A stretch of 64,000 bases of DNA from Metaphire vulgaris. Taxonomy: Eukaryota > Annelida > Clitellata > Crassiclitellata > Megascolecidae. The DNA lies in NCBI GenBank assembly GCA_018105865.1, contig CM030859.1, forward strand, positions 3,556,597 through 3,620,596, in the 5' to 3' direction. The notes beneath the pieces are model-generated. The model was not told where the DNA came from, did not search any database, and saw nothing but the letters and a program-made list of their open reading frames with translations. The translations under genes were made by a program, and so were the position numbers. Of the stretch, positions 19,985 to 31,029 are shown one piece after another (within the stretch, counting starts at the first letter, position 1; the number at the start of each line of letters is the position of its first letter).

Positions 19985-21060
19985 CATCAAGTTCCAATAA
20001 TAATTTTAAGGAATCCCACAAAATTACTTTGTCATAGTAAGAAGCAGCGAAAGTGTCTGCGACTGTAACATCCCAAATAGCGCAATTGCCTGTCCTCCAT
20101 GGGATGAGAGTGCAGCCATCCGGTCGTTTTCCATCGGATCTCGATAGGCCAGATGGTTCCTTTGACGATGGAAAACCGGCCTTTATCAGTGAACGACATA
20201 AAATATCGTTAAGGGCGGCGTGTCGGGCGATTCGGCCAAGGGCTAGTCGACATGAGACATGATGAGAGACCAGTGTGGCCACCTCGTTTAAGCCAGAGTT
20301 CCTCAAGGACAGTTTGGCGGCATATACAGTGCTGCTCCAAGTCGTAGTCCAGCCTCTACGCGCACAGATTCGTTATCAAGGCTCTGGCCACAGTTGCTGG
20401 TGGGCAGAGCGAAAAGCCAGTCGCCTGAATGGGGTGATGTTACTGCATTCAATTTGACCCTGTCATATCACTTGTGCGACTTAAGAACAGCCTGGAGAGT
20501 TCTTTTGCGATCAGTGGATTGCCCCATTGTGATTGATGATGTTGTTTATCCTATGTTCGGCGTTTTCAGGCTGGTGATACTGCACCATTCTTCGGTTGTC
20601 GATGACAGTCGTTCGTCGTCTGTCAGTGGTGTGCTTTGAAAGATGGCGGACTGTAGTGACGCTATGCCGGCGGCGGAAGCCAGAAAGGCAGGAAGTGCCT
20701 CCAGCGGTGACACGCGTCGGACTCCGAGTCCTCCATGTCTGATTGAAAGAGAAGCTATGACTGCATGGTTTAAACTGTTGAAAGCGTTGCTGAAATCCAG
20801 CTTTACCAGCACTTCCTCGTCGTGCCTCGCTCAATGGACTGCAGCTTTGCATCCTCCGGGAATAGCTACACCGAGTTGCATAGTTGGTTAATGTGTTGGA
20901 ACATTTCGAAGAAAGCCATCACCAGTAATACCCGATGGCCATTGACCGAAGACCTCCTGTTTTTCTGGAGTGCCATGAGCTTTCCTCCAAACAGCACTGG
21001 AGACACGGCTCTAGGCAGGTGCCTTTCAAAAGAAGGTTGACGAAAGATGTCATGGATGAA
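19985..21060 (-). mobile_element. Non-LTR retrotransposon fragment (same family as 33756-34680)
   Basis: The - strand keeps, in broken frames, VLFGGKLMAL, VLVKLDFSNAFN (RT motif A), then after a deletion GGLGVRRVSPLEALPAFLAS. The C-terminal block [25 protein letters not shown] and NCAIWDVTVADT follows. The 3' tail is a GAT/GAC-rich block at 19901-19989. The motif-to-motif spacing shows an internal deletion of the RT. Confidence 0.75.
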
Positions 21061-21198
21061 AGCAACTTATTGCCAGTGTTTCTTTGCACTTTATAAGCGA
21101 CAGAATGTGCTGTGACTAATACCGTCTGGCCCTCCGGCTAATCCTGGCGGAAATGAGCGGGTGGCCTTCAGCACACCATTCGGTGAAGCCTGGAAGAC

Positions 21199-21296
<98 letters not shown>

Positions 21297-21297
21297 G

Positions 21298-21330
<33 letters not shown>
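21199..21330. repeat. (ATT)n and (CAT)n microsatellite
   Basis: About 33 ATT units followed by 11 CAT units. Long poly-I or poly-Y frames across it are artefacts. Confidence 0.95.
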
Positions 21331-21592
21331 GTACTGCTATCCTTTCTGCGTCGGAATTTAAGTAAACTTGGTAAGAGGTAGATGGACTGATTTTTATTAT
21401 TGTCATTTTAGCCGGGAGACATCAAAATCAACGTCGTTGCTGTCGAAAGAGGGAGAGTCGGATTCTATTTCACGGTCAGTGGTGTCACGTGATCGCATTC
21501 TTTATCAATTTACGGAAAGTGCTATTGCTACATTAAAAATTGTGTAGTTATCGATGACAGAAAGACTGACTCAGTAAGATAGAATTTACTAG

Positions 21593-22131
21593 GGGCCGCC
21601 CATAAAGTACGTCGTGCTTTTTTGGCATTTTTGACCCCTTCCCCACCTGTCACAGATTGGTACAATAGCGGCCCCACTAAAGTACGTCAAACTTTTTCAA
21701 ACCCCCTCCCCTAAATTGTTGACGTAATTAATGGACAGCTTCCAAGCACTCTTGTTTTGTTTTTAAGCTAACTGCAAACGGCAAAGTAGACAATATGCAA
21801 AGTTACAATGCAAGGAGATCAGCTAAAAGCTATATGTAATTACTTTAAATGAAAATTAATCGATAAAAAAATAATTTCCGATTAATTGAACAATAAAATT
21901 TTAATCGTTACCAGCCCTAGTTTTAGGTATTGATTCAAGCAATGTATGAACGTTTGGTCTGTCCGAGCGATGTCTTTTCATTCTACTTAGGCTAGGCCTA
22001 TATATAAATTTGTGCATACGTACACATTCAGTTGAGACCATCCATTCCCCTCCCCGTATGCATCCATAAGCAAAATTTCCTACATAAAATTACCCCTCCT
22101 CCACACTGCGTACGTAATATATGGATAACCC
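21593..22131. mobile_element. MITE, GGGGCCGCCCATAAAGTACG family
   Basis: The left end AGGGGCCGCCCATAAAGTACG-type is paired with the complement of gtacgtaatatatggataac on the right. Internal partial copies of the end (ccccactaaagtacgtcaa, gacgtaattaatggacag) suggest nesting. No gene. Confidence 0.55.
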
Positions 22132-22139
22132 CTCTGTCA

Positions 22140-22600
22140 TAGATTTGAGCGATGCTGTTAAGGTTCAAGATTGGTTAAATGAAAGTAAGTATTCGTGTAG
22201 TTCACTTTGTCTGTAGATTTTGCTGTTCTGTCTTTCAGAGAACGTGTGAAGGTATAACTGGTTACAGAATGACCTTCAACCCACAGGTCAACATCGCTCC
22301 CAATGTACGTCTTAGTACTTAATATGATTGGGGTTTTGACGCTTTGAAAGTTTGATCCGTTTAATTTGTAACACGCGCTTTTCTAGTTATTGTGCTAATG
22401 CGTTTGCCACCTTTTATACATTAGTCGTTATTTTAAAGCAGGCCTAGTGTTTTCGAGGTTTATGTCGGTATATTTTTGGCTATTATTTTATTTAGCCATG
22501 CGCTAGTCATATAAAGTTGACAAAGCAGAGTACAACTTGACTCAGGCCTACTTGAGTAGGCTATCTAACCTGACAACCACGACATCGGTCCCTCTCTATT
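22140..22600. other. Interval without a gene I can support
   Basis: It contains a short donor-bounded frame at 22146-22188, discussed among the rejected items. Otherwise it is AT-rich sequence. Confidence 0.4.
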
Positions 22601-23460
22601 TCTTCTATACGTATCTTTATTTATTTCGAACTCAACTCATAACATAACACATATACAATTAGGCCTATACGAAACAGACAAGCAAATTAATGTACTGAAA
22701 ATCCATAATACAATTTTACCAAACAAGCAAAGCAATAAGCCTACTTGGCTAATTAGAAACAGACAAATTTAGCCAAAAAATTAAATATAATTACATTGAC
22801 AAATGTATCGTTCATTATTTGAGTAGTTGAATGAATAAGTTAAAAATTTAAAAAAATAAACAACATAAAAAATGCTAGAACAAGAAAGGATTTGGAGACA
22901 CTGTTGATTAATTAAATACAAGAGCACATCAAATTCTCATATTGAGCATTCATTATATATTGAAAACATTATAATGTTGGAAAGTAGATACCAAGATAAT
23001 GTAGATACTGTAGATACCAAGAGAGAACATAGTTCCCGTTGATAGGTATCTATAAGTAAAGTAAGTTATTATGAATGGAAAATGGCAGTAGGTATAACAT
23101 CTTGACATCAAGTTAACGGGAAAATCTTATAACATAATCATACAATTAATATATTATCTTAGTATCAAATAAATAGGATATAATTTTTAAGCTGATTTTG
23201 AATAAATATAAATTTGATGAATTGGTTATACATTCGGAGAGACCATTCCAAATACGAGTTCCAAAACATTTAATAGAAAATAATCTCATATTAGTATGAG
23301 CATGAGGGATAGCAAATTTGCTTTGACTTCTTATATCATAAGTATGTAATTTATTGAAAAGTATTCGGGTTTGTAAAAGTGAATTGGTAATAGATTGTTA
23401 ATATATTTAAACATAAATATTGCTGTTTGATATTTGTGTATACTAGAAAGATTAAGTATA
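22600..23460 (-). mobile_element. CR1/L2-like LINE 3' fragment
   Basis: The - strand at about 23460-23150 encodes QTAIFMFKYINNLLPIHF, IRSQSKFAIPHAHTNMRLFS, KCFGTRIWNGLSECITN and NLYLFKISLKNYI. This is the standard end of such polyproteins, with one frame change. The AT-rich 3' UTR extends to about 22600. Confidence 0.6.
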
Positions 23461-23545
23461 TTAACCCCTTAACTGGGTATTTAACTATAACTCAATGTAA
23501 AATGAACGGATAGGCCTATATCCGGGGTCCCCAGTTAAGGGGTTA
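23461..23545. repeat. 85-bp fold-back repeat
   Basis: TAACCCCTTAACTGGG (23462-23477) is perfectly inverted at 23530-23545 (CCCAGTTAAGGGGTTA). TTA lies at both edges. It is a very small MITE or a hairpin. Confidence 0.7.
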
Positions 23546-23589
23546 CGAGTTTTGTATTATAATTCATTTGTTTCAATCATATAGTACAT

Positions 23590-24460
23590 CTACTTGTCAT
23601 GTCATGTCATGAAACCGTCATCGCTATGCGAAGATTGGCCGCAACGTTGAACAATAATTCTCCACTGCTCCTTTTTTAGCTGCTTCCATTAGTGGAGCTC
23701 CTTTCATGTTAGACCATGTCGTAATGTTGTCTATCCAGCTGGTTCTGGGTCTGCCTTGCCACCTGGTTCCCTCCGTCAAACCCGTTATTATTGAGTTTTC
23801 AATTAAGTCTTCTGTTTTTCTAGCAACATGTCCAAAATATCCCATTTTTCTTGATTTGGTATGTTTCAGAAATTTCTGATCTACTCTAGCCATTTCGTAT
23901 AGTGTCTCATTTTATATGAAATCCGTATAGCAAATCCTCAACATTTTTCTTAAGTATTTGTGTTCAAATGCTTGAATTCGATTTTCTTCTTTAATTAGCG
24001 TCCATGACTCACAACCGTACGAGACAACAGGCCAAACTATAGTGCCATGATCAATCTTAGCTCTATATAAGTTTACTGACCGATTTGTTCTTCCAAAACG
24101 TTTAGTAATTTGATTATTATAGTCATTCCCATGGCCATATCTTGCTTTGATGTCATCTTTGCATCTTGCATCATCTTGGATCAGGCTGCCAAGGTATGTG
24201 AAGTTAGAAACTTGCTCAGGCACCTGTCCAGTTGCTAAGATTGTTATTTGATGCTCCGTATTTGACATAACTTTTGTTTTGCTTGCGTTTATGCTCATAT
24301 TGCATTCAGTTTCGGTATGTTCTATTCTTCTCACTAGCTCTTGAAGATCTTTAACTGATGTTGCTACTAGGACAATATAATCTGCATAGCGGAGATTGCT
24401 AATCAATTTTCCTCCTATTTTGAATCCATCGTTATATCCATCTATTGATTTTCTCATTAA
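23590..24460 (-). mobile_element. RTE-like LINE 3' half
   Basis: Two adjoining frames on the - strand (24457-23912 and 23893-23624). The catalytic box is altered (RYADYIVLVA where YADD is usual). Then come INASKTKVMS, FTYLGSLIQDD, VVSYGCESWTL, KYLRKMLRI, KMGYFGHVARK and WQGRPRTSWIDNI. The tail is a TGACA repeat at about 23599-23614. It ends at the next TIR element. Confidence 0.8.
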
Positions 24461-24468
24461 TGCTTCAG

Positions 24469-25192
24469 CTTATGGTACTGGGCCACGGGCGTTCGTACGC
24501 AGCCGTCAATGAAGCGGGCAATGCGCCATTCAGCGGCCGCCTGGCTGATAAGCTGGTTTCTAATGGACAGCTGGGTCACGGGCATACAACGCGCCGCGGT
24601 CGACTGTGGGGGGAGCGAGTCGTACGCAGATTTGGACGGCTCATACTGTTTGCAGCTAAACATCGGTTTTCACTTGACCTACTTTCAGATGTCCGACCAA
24701 TCAGGCGCGAGTCCAACGATAACGGCGCGAAACAGCGATAAACAGAACCGGTTCGCTCGGATTTTTCACAAAAAGACGGCGCCCTTTACTAAAAATGCAC
24801 ACGATTTAAGTATTTTGAGTTAGGTGGTTGCTCGTCTGATCCTATCGACAGGGAAATTGGCAAGCGACTGTTGATCTATCGCTGTATTTTCCTTGAAAAG
24901 GGTATGGTACGCACCGTGCAACTGCTTACACCTTTACTCGTGGTTTTATCTATACCCGCTCTCTCTTCTTTTTCCCGTAGATAATGCATGTACTGATGTG
25001 AGCAAAAACATCGTTCCTCATAAAACGGCAAATCCTCGTCAGCCATTATTAATAAACGTGCGCTACATTAATGATATGTGGGCGTGGCCTCATTGTTTGC
25101 TACTAGTGAAAAATTTTCCGGGTGCGAATGAATGGCGCTTTGTCCGCTTCATTGACGGCTGCGTACGAACGCCCGTGGTCCAGTACCATAAG
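24469..25192. mobile_element. 724-bp element with about 64-bp terminal inverted repeats
   Basis: CTTATGGTACTGG and the following 51 bp (to about 24532) recur inverted at 25129-25192 with about three mismatches. No target duplication is clear beyond TA/TTA-like ends. The interior encodes nothing recognisable. Its promoter-like and GC-balanced content differs from the surrounding LINEs. Confidence 0.75.
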
Positions 25193-25199
25193 ATGGGTG

Positions 25200-25440
25200 T
25201 AGACCCGACTGGAAGGGGGCGCAGCCTCCCGTCGCAAACGAAGCCCAAGCCGACGTGGGGCCGTAGGCCCTGCTTGGCGCAGCCTCCCGTCGGAGACCAA
25301 GCCTAAGCCCCGAGGGAGGCCGTAGGCCCCACTGAGGGCCAGCCCCACGAGTGGAGCCGCAGTTTCTACTGGAGGCGCAGCCTGTGAGGCCGTAGGCACA
25401 GCCCCGGGGAAAAAGTCCCAGCCCTCCGTAGGAGAAAAAG
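25200..25440. repeat. GC-rich repeat array, second copy
   Basis: Irregular alternation of ggcgcagcctcccgtcg and gaggccgtaggcccc words, same family as 14640-14900. It directly follows the TIR element at 24469-25192. Confidence 0.5.
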
Positions 25441-25539
25441 CCCCTTTTCTAAATATAAGAATTTATCACGTTATTGCCCGCTTAGGTACCGAATATAGTA
25501 TAGATAGGCCCTCTACGTGAAAGGCCTGGGAATCACTGC

Positions 25540-26165
25540 CCTAAAGCATATTCATTACCATTGTTAGATCTCCCAACATGCATTACAGAACATTTGTCGA
25601 TATTAGAAAGCATCTGTCAGTCCACAGACCACTGAAACAATTTCCTCAGGTCCTCCTGCAAAATTTCAGCATCATCATCAGAGTTGATATCTCTGCACAT
25701 CTTTGTATCATCGACAAACTTCTAAATTTTGGATGGTAATTCTTCATCGATATAATTTGTCGCAAAAGTCTGCCCAACCTCCACGTTGGAAACTATATTT
25801 TCCTCTGCTGTTAAAACCAGGTCTATTATGTTGTCGCCTCTCGTTAGCCTCGTCACAGGTTGAAATAGAAAGTTGTCGTTGACACAGTTCAGAAATTTCC
25901 TATGTTTTAGTATCCAGCGTTTCCTAGTCTGCATGTACATGAAAATTAAAGTCACCCATTGTAACACCATTTCTTTTGAGACCCTGTTTAATAAAACAAA
26001 TATTCCATAATCTTCTTCTTCCAAAGCACTTTGTGTTTTGTAACAAACCCCAACCAGTATTTTCTATCTGTGGCTTATGATTTCACACCATATATGCTCC
26101 TTAAATATATCATTTTCTATGTCAGTTCGCTTTATGGCATACAAGCATTCTGCAATGAAAAGTAG
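25540..26165 (-). mobile_element. CR1-like LINE fragment with internal deletion
   Basis: The - strand encodes endonuclease pieces (ENDIFKEHIWCEI, FLNCVNDNFLFQPVT, LTRGDNIIDLVLT, VGQTFAT). It jumps directly to the late RT (YIDEELPSKI, KFVDDTKMC, MLSNIDKCSVMHVG), so most of the RT is missing. It is the same family as 37926-40950. Confidence 0.7.
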
Positions 26166-26169
26166 TAAT

Positions 26170-26490
26170 GGAACAAACCTCGTTCCCCTGACCACCAGAG
26201 GGCAGGGTCCCATCGTTTTGCCCGCAGTCGCTAGATGGCGTCGCGGGGATATAAAAAGGGGCACGCGGCCATCTTCTTCCTTGTTCTCGTTGGGTTTGAT
26301 TCTGGGAGGCTGGTTACACGGGATTGTTTTTGGAACAAACCTCGTTCCCCTGACCACCAGAGGGCAGGTTCCCATCGTTTTGCCCGCAGTCGCTAGATGG
26401 CGTCGCGGGGATATAAAAAGGGGCACGCGGCCATCTTCTTCCTTGTTCTCGTTGGGTTTGATTCTGGGAGGCTGGTTACACGGGATTGTT
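26170..26490 (+). promoter_or_regulatory. Tandem 162-bp promoter unit, each with a TATA box
   Basis: Two near-identical copies (start 26170 and 26332). Each has accaccagagggcag, cagtcgctagatggcgtcg, a TATA box in gatataaaaagg (26249-26260 and 26411-26422), and ttccttgttctcgttggg about 30 bp downstream, where transcription would start. Confidence 0.5.
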
Positions 26491-27620
26491 AGCCGTTTTG
26501 GCCGGGCTCGAGGGGAAACTGATTTCGAAACGTTTAAGGCCGATTGAAATACTAGAAGATTATGATTATGTTGCGAACCGACCTTATTGCTAATCTACCA
26601 GGATGACTGACGTCGGCCGCTAACAGGATTATCTTTCTTTCAATTAAGGCGGGTGGGTATTCGACTTAGCTTTTTGGCTAAGGTTTTATTATTATATGGC
26701 TGATTCCCTCTCTCTCCTTCTATCTCTCTCTACCCCTCATGTATTACTTCAATATCTTAGCCCAGGTACTACCTCGATATCTCGACTCAGGTACTACCTC
26801 GCTCTTCTGTCAGGTACTACCTCGCTCTTCTTGCTCTCTCTCTCAGGTACTACCTCGCTCTTCTGTCAGGTACTAACCTCGCTCTTCCACTTCAGGTACT
26901 ACCTTTGGTACTGCCTAGGGATCTACCGGGCCTTTCTACGGGCTCCTTCCCTCTCCTAACGCGCCGCGGTCTTATCTTTTGATGGGGCACAACCCTGCCC
27001 CTTGGGAACCGCTTCCGCGGTGGATTCCCTAGCGGAAATGTAGTACCTCGAAGGTACCTCACCTATTTGGCACTCCAAGTCGAAACTCAGTATACCAGCC
27101 CCGTGGCCATCTAAGGGACCTCTATTTATAGGACTCTGATACTACCTTTAAAGAGGTGTGCTAAACTGCAACTACCTATCGGGCTATAGCTCAACAATAC
27201 CTAGCGCCCTCTACTGGATATGCTATGTCTAACTTCCCTAGGCCTTTCACTTATTTATTATATAGTTATTATTATTAAAGGTCCTTTATTATTATTATTA
27301 TTAATTTATTCCTTATTTAAACTACCTTACTGGCCATCAGCGCCATCTAGCGATTACCTTATAAACTATCTTATATTTTATTATTGGATCTCATACTTGC
27401 TATTATCAATTTCGCTACAATTATGTAGCTGGCGTTTAGTTGAAAGTGTTGTTATTACATGTCGAAAATCTTATGATCGCTTGGCGTTCGTTTTATTACA
27501 TCGGCGGCATACTTTAAAACCAAGTCCTCGTCCGTCTAAGTGACGAGACCGAACCACGAGTTAGGACATTCGGTCGTCATCCTGGGGAGCAAAGGGGCGG
27601 TCCACCCCCTACCGTTTCAC

Positions 27621-27637
27621 TGGTACCGGAAACGGGG
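27621..27637 (+). other. Candidate retroelement primer-binding site (tRNA-Leu type)
   Basis: TGGTACCGGAAACGGGG begins with TGG and resembles the complement of a leucine tRNA 3' end (TGGTACC plus purine-rich run). It lies 1 nt after a CA that would end the LTR. Confidence 0.35.
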
Positions 27638-28073
27638 TAAGTTTTTGTATGCCAGTCGATTTTGATTTTTGGATAGTTTTTAGATTTTTGTTTGCGAACG
27701 AGCGGCTGTTTTTCTTTGTGCCACTCGAGAATAGGCGCGATCAGCGACCATTTTCTTCCGCATTTAGCGAGTACTGGCGCATTCAGCCAGCCGTTTCTCT
27801 CGAGTTTTGAGCGTGTGTGTTCAGTCAGGTCTTTTGTTTCGCTGTTGAGCGAGCGCGATCAAGCCGCCGCCATTTTGGTTCGTGGGTTATACGAACGCGC
27901 GCGCGTGCCGGCAGTTTTGCTTTGTGTTACTCGAGTACTCGAAGCGCCGTGCGAGCGCCATTTTTCTTTTGCCGTTGAGCGGGCACCGGGCCAACGGGCG
28001 CAGTTGTTGAACGAAAAGCGCGCGAAATTTTAGATCTGTTGCGCGGCGCTGAATATTGAAGGACGTTTGGAAA

Positions 28074-28500
28074 ATGGCGTCTTCGGTCGAGTATTTTCAG
28101 CGGGACAGAGTAAGTGAATGGAAGACGGGCGCCGGTAGGCCTAAAGAGGTAACGTATCGGCCGGAAATTGAGACGGCGGATTTGTATTATGATAAGCCGT
28201 TGACACACCACGGTCCAGGCAGGGACAGACGAAGTCTGCCCTTGGACAATACAATGCAACAACATCAGAGTCAGACAAACAATCGGGATTTATACAGCCC
28301 AAGAATGCGGCAGAGTTATGATCGTTTAGACGATACTGACACCGTCGGGATGCGCTATAGAAGTTTTACGCATGAAGCCGATGCCGAGCGGCCGGACGTA
28401 GGAAGCAGTTTTTCGCCGATTAAAATTGCGACGAGAAATATTTTAGACAAAATTGTAGTAATGGTGAAAGACCAAGAGGCCAGACAAAGGTCTATAGAAG
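28074..28500 (+). CDS. Start of a gag-like ORF, runs into gap
   Basis: 142 codons are readable from an ATG in ggaaaATGGCGT. The product starts MASSVEYFQRDRVSEW, is hydrophilic, and is rich in R, D, Q and Y, with no domain that I recognise. Position after the LTR and primer site suggests a Gag N-terminus. The frame is still open at the N gap. Confidence 0.4.
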
Positions 28501-28600
28501 NNNNNNNNNNNNNNNNNNNNNNNNNNNNNNNNNNNNNNNNNNNNNNNNNNNNNNNNNNNNNNNNNNNNNNNNNNNNNNNNNNNNNNNNNNNNNNNNNNNN
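28501..28600. other. Assembly gap of 100 N
   Basis: Exactly 100 N, a conventional scaffold gap of unknown true length. Frames drawn through it are meaningless. The two sides need not be adjacent or co-oriented in the genome. Confidence 0.99.
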
Positions 28601-28743
28601 GGGGATAGTAACGGCTACAACTGTAAACGAGTTCAAAATAAACCTCAGTAGTTTAGGATATTAGATTGGACGGGAGCAACAGTGGTTCTCACACAGGGCA
28701 GTCCCTACTGAACCACTTTAAACCTTGCTATATTATATTATAT
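28601..28743 (+). mobile_element. CR1 3' end, truncated by the gap
   Basis: Reverse-complement match to 37930-38108. It reads GIVTATTVNEFK, NLSSLGY, stop, then a UTR with ctcacacagggcagtccc and a TATAT tail. It directly borders the right arm at 28744. Confidence 0.8.
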
Positions 28744-29320
28744 TATATTATAATCCAATTTTGACCTACAATTCATCACTTCAAAAAGGTACTTGTAGGC
28801 CTATTCGAAGAAGGATGAAATAGGAGCCACAAAATTTGTTCGTTCCCGTTTTATTTCGCTCCTAAAATTTGTTCGCCCTAGGCAGTGCCTAAACTGCCTA
28901 AGCATTAAGGTGACCCTGAATATGATGATTATATAAGCTAGATATATTGCTTCTAACATAGGCATAATATGCAGTTGAGTACATTGTCCCTAAGGTAACA
29001 TTCCAAAAATAATCGTGACAGATGAAATACCGCAAATTGTTAAAGGCGCTAAAAAGCCCTGCAGTCACGCGAATTTACTTATTTAAGGATCTGGGTATTT
29101 CTGCTCAATACAACTGAAATTTCAGTAGACCAATACAGTGCAAATAATTTTGGATTTCTCTACAACAGGGGTGCTCAAACCGCGGCCCTCGGTCCACAGT
29201 CCGGACCGCAACGATGGTTCTTGCGGACCGACGCAGCTCTTTAAATGTGTGTCTGAAAATGTTCAAACCCAAATTTCTGTGCCTTTCGACACAGGAAAAA
29301 CTCTACTAAACCTCCTGAAA

Positions 29321-29363
29321 TCCTCTTCTTCTTCTTCTTCTTCTTCTTTTTTCTCTTCTTCTT

Positions 29364-29394
<31 letters not shown>

Positions 29395-29420
29395 TTATTA
29401 TTATTATTATTATTATTATA
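29321..29420. repeat. (CTT)n / (ATT)n microsatellite
   Basis: Right-arm equivalent of 10389-10470. The left copy has GAT units where this has AAT. Confidence 0.9.
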
Positions 29421-30002
29421 AATATTAGCTTAGGCTACTTGCTTACTGCTGTCATTGCAATCATACGTTGATGTATTTCCGTTTCCGTCTTCGAAGTGTT
29501 TATGCATTATTACAGTTTTTGATTATTCAGTAAGAAATCTTAATTAAAGTCTTCCAAATATGCACCAGAGCTCACCGTCTATTTTTTAACATTAGGCCTA
29601 ATCATAATTTCTGCGACTGGGGCCAGACACCGCTTCGAGAACTACACTGTAGTGACTGTAGTGGACCTTAAAAACTTTTTCAGGTGGAGGTTTGCCAATA
29701 TGCTGTCACAAGTAAAAAATTTACTTCTTGTATTTTGACTATTGTCATTTTATCTTTGCCTTGGTTCACGTATAACATCTGCCTACTAAGCGTAGCAATA
29801 AAAGGACTTCCGTTATAACAGTGCCTCACGAATAATGGAAACGGAATTCTTCCTGCTTCAGCTAGCCAGCTTCCAAAAAACTTGAGTACCCCTACTCTAG
29901 AATCTGCAACTGCTGATTTTCCTGAAGTCTTCAATGCGTTAAAGATGTAATTTTCAATACATTTGAAGTTGTGCATTAACTATTTCTTTCTGTTTAACAT
30001 AC

Positions 30003-30311
30003 CAAACACAATGAGTTCAGCTGTCGTCTGTGTTGCTTGTGTTGACGTTTCCATGCACGTAAACAGTCCTGCGTCGTTATTTGATACGTTCTCTATCTGT
30101 AGATTGCACGTATTGTCGTTCTCTGTAACATTGAATCTTCCTTTGTATCCGTTGTAGATGTAAGCTCCTTGATAGACAATTTCGTGACTATTGGCTCCGA
30201 TCGACAGATGATGCCATTCACAGCTTCCACGGCTGCTGGAGCAGTACAACGTTGCATTGTCACCAACGGCTGCTTCGGTGTCACTTGGAACGACGATGAA
30301 CTCTGCCTCAA
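30003..30311 (-). CDS. Ig V-domain exon, inverted copy
   Basis: 103 residues, one codon shorter than 9506-9817 in the loop before CNLQIENV. All framework residues are kept (ATLYC, CEWHH, DAGLFTC). By hand count there are about 13 replacement and about 4 silent base changes against the + strand copy, apart from the indel loop. Replacements fall mainly outside the core: LGR to RGS, HHLQ to HHLS, GANG to GANS, QGG to QGA. Confidence 0.85.
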
Positions 30312-30434
30312 CTGAAACGCAACAATAATATGTTTGAACACGAAACATTAGGGTGATTACGATAATAATTAGGGCTAGCAGTTTTCCCGTCAAGCATGAC
30401 GAGAACAATTTGCTGATTTCTTAAAGGTAAAGGT

Positions 30435-30690
30435 TTCCCATACCCGATTTTGAGCTTTGGGGCGGGCGCGATCTCCGGTTCAATAGCATACAGCTACTCA
30501 GGTGGTTTCACCATTATTACAGAGTAGGTTACCAGTCAAACGTCTAGACCTACGCTTTACCTCACAGCTAAACGCTGCTCCTCATTTTTAACCAGCGCCA
30601 TCTAGTGGGTAAGGCTGAATCGACCTTATAATGGACTCCAACGGGGCTAGAACCCTTTCCGTCAGCGTGCCTGCCGCCAAAATTGTATTC
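30435..30690 (-). repeat. SINE copy, inverted arm
   Basis: Reverse complement of 9130-9400, with the same internal words. Confidence 0.5.
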
Positions 30691-30734
30691 GACCTAATGC
30701 TTTCCGATATAATAGCCTACTTATTTTGTAAATG

Positions 30735-31025
30735 TTCTAGCAGTTTGTCCAGGGACTTGTCATAAACAGCAGCATAGCTTGATGAGCAGTTTGATGTTTG
30801 CCGGGTTTCTTATTCGCGATAATGCCTCATATAGTTGACCATGCATGATAAAATACTGGCTTGCTGAAATAAAGTATATTCCTGCATGTTCACATCCTTG
30901 ACCCTGCGTGGTGATGGTCATTGCAAATACAAGGATCATTGGAAATTGGCGGAGCTTCAAAATGAATGGCTGAAAATCGATTATTGGTATCGTAACCACT
31001 TCGCCGAGACGGATTGAAAAAACAA
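30735..31025 (-). pseudogene. PIF1/Helitron-type helicase C-terminal remnant, longer frame
   Basis: The frame reads VVTIPIIDFQPFILKLRQFP, then VFAMTITTQGQG and HGQLYEALSRIRNPAN. It retains the last helicase motif (HGQLY.A.SR...P.N) that is frameshifted in the left arm. It is only the end of a helicase, with no Walker motifs, so it is not functional. Confidence 0.65.
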
Positions 31026-31029
31026 GTGG

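Larger units (their letters stand above)
26169..28500 (+). mobile_element. 5' part of an LTR retrotransposon (cut by assembly gap)
   Basis: Inferred LTR at 26169-27619 (starts TG, ends CA). A TGG-start primer-binding site for a leucine tRNA follows at 27621-27637, then a GC-rich leader with ggggtaag, then an ORF from 28074 into the N gap. The LTR contains a tandem promoter duplication and CAGGTACTACCTCG repeats at 26760-26905. The 3' LTR is not in the window, so the LTR borders and target duplication are unconfirmed. An alternative is a host promoter region. Confidence 0.45.

Noticed and set aside
22146..22188. Short frame LSDAVKVQDWLNE between tctgtcatag and GTAAGT, with another acceptor at 22240
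   Set aside because: It looks like a phase-1 exon that could add a tail to the Ig gene. However, the only donor in exon 4 (near 16776) is phase 2, and the next segment stops after two codons. It lies at a MITE edge.
24445..24823. Frames of about 100 codons over the start of the TIR element
   Set aside because: They cross the LINE/TIR border and have no known motif. The element is probably non-coding.
26077..26547. 156-codon frame over the tandem promoter unit
   Set aside because: It simply reads the same non-coding 162-bp unit twice. TATA boxes and position suggest regulatory DNA.
28056..28664. 202-codon frame across the N gap
   Set aside because: The gap length is arbitrary, and the sequence after it is a CR1 tail. 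Only 28074-28500 is retained.
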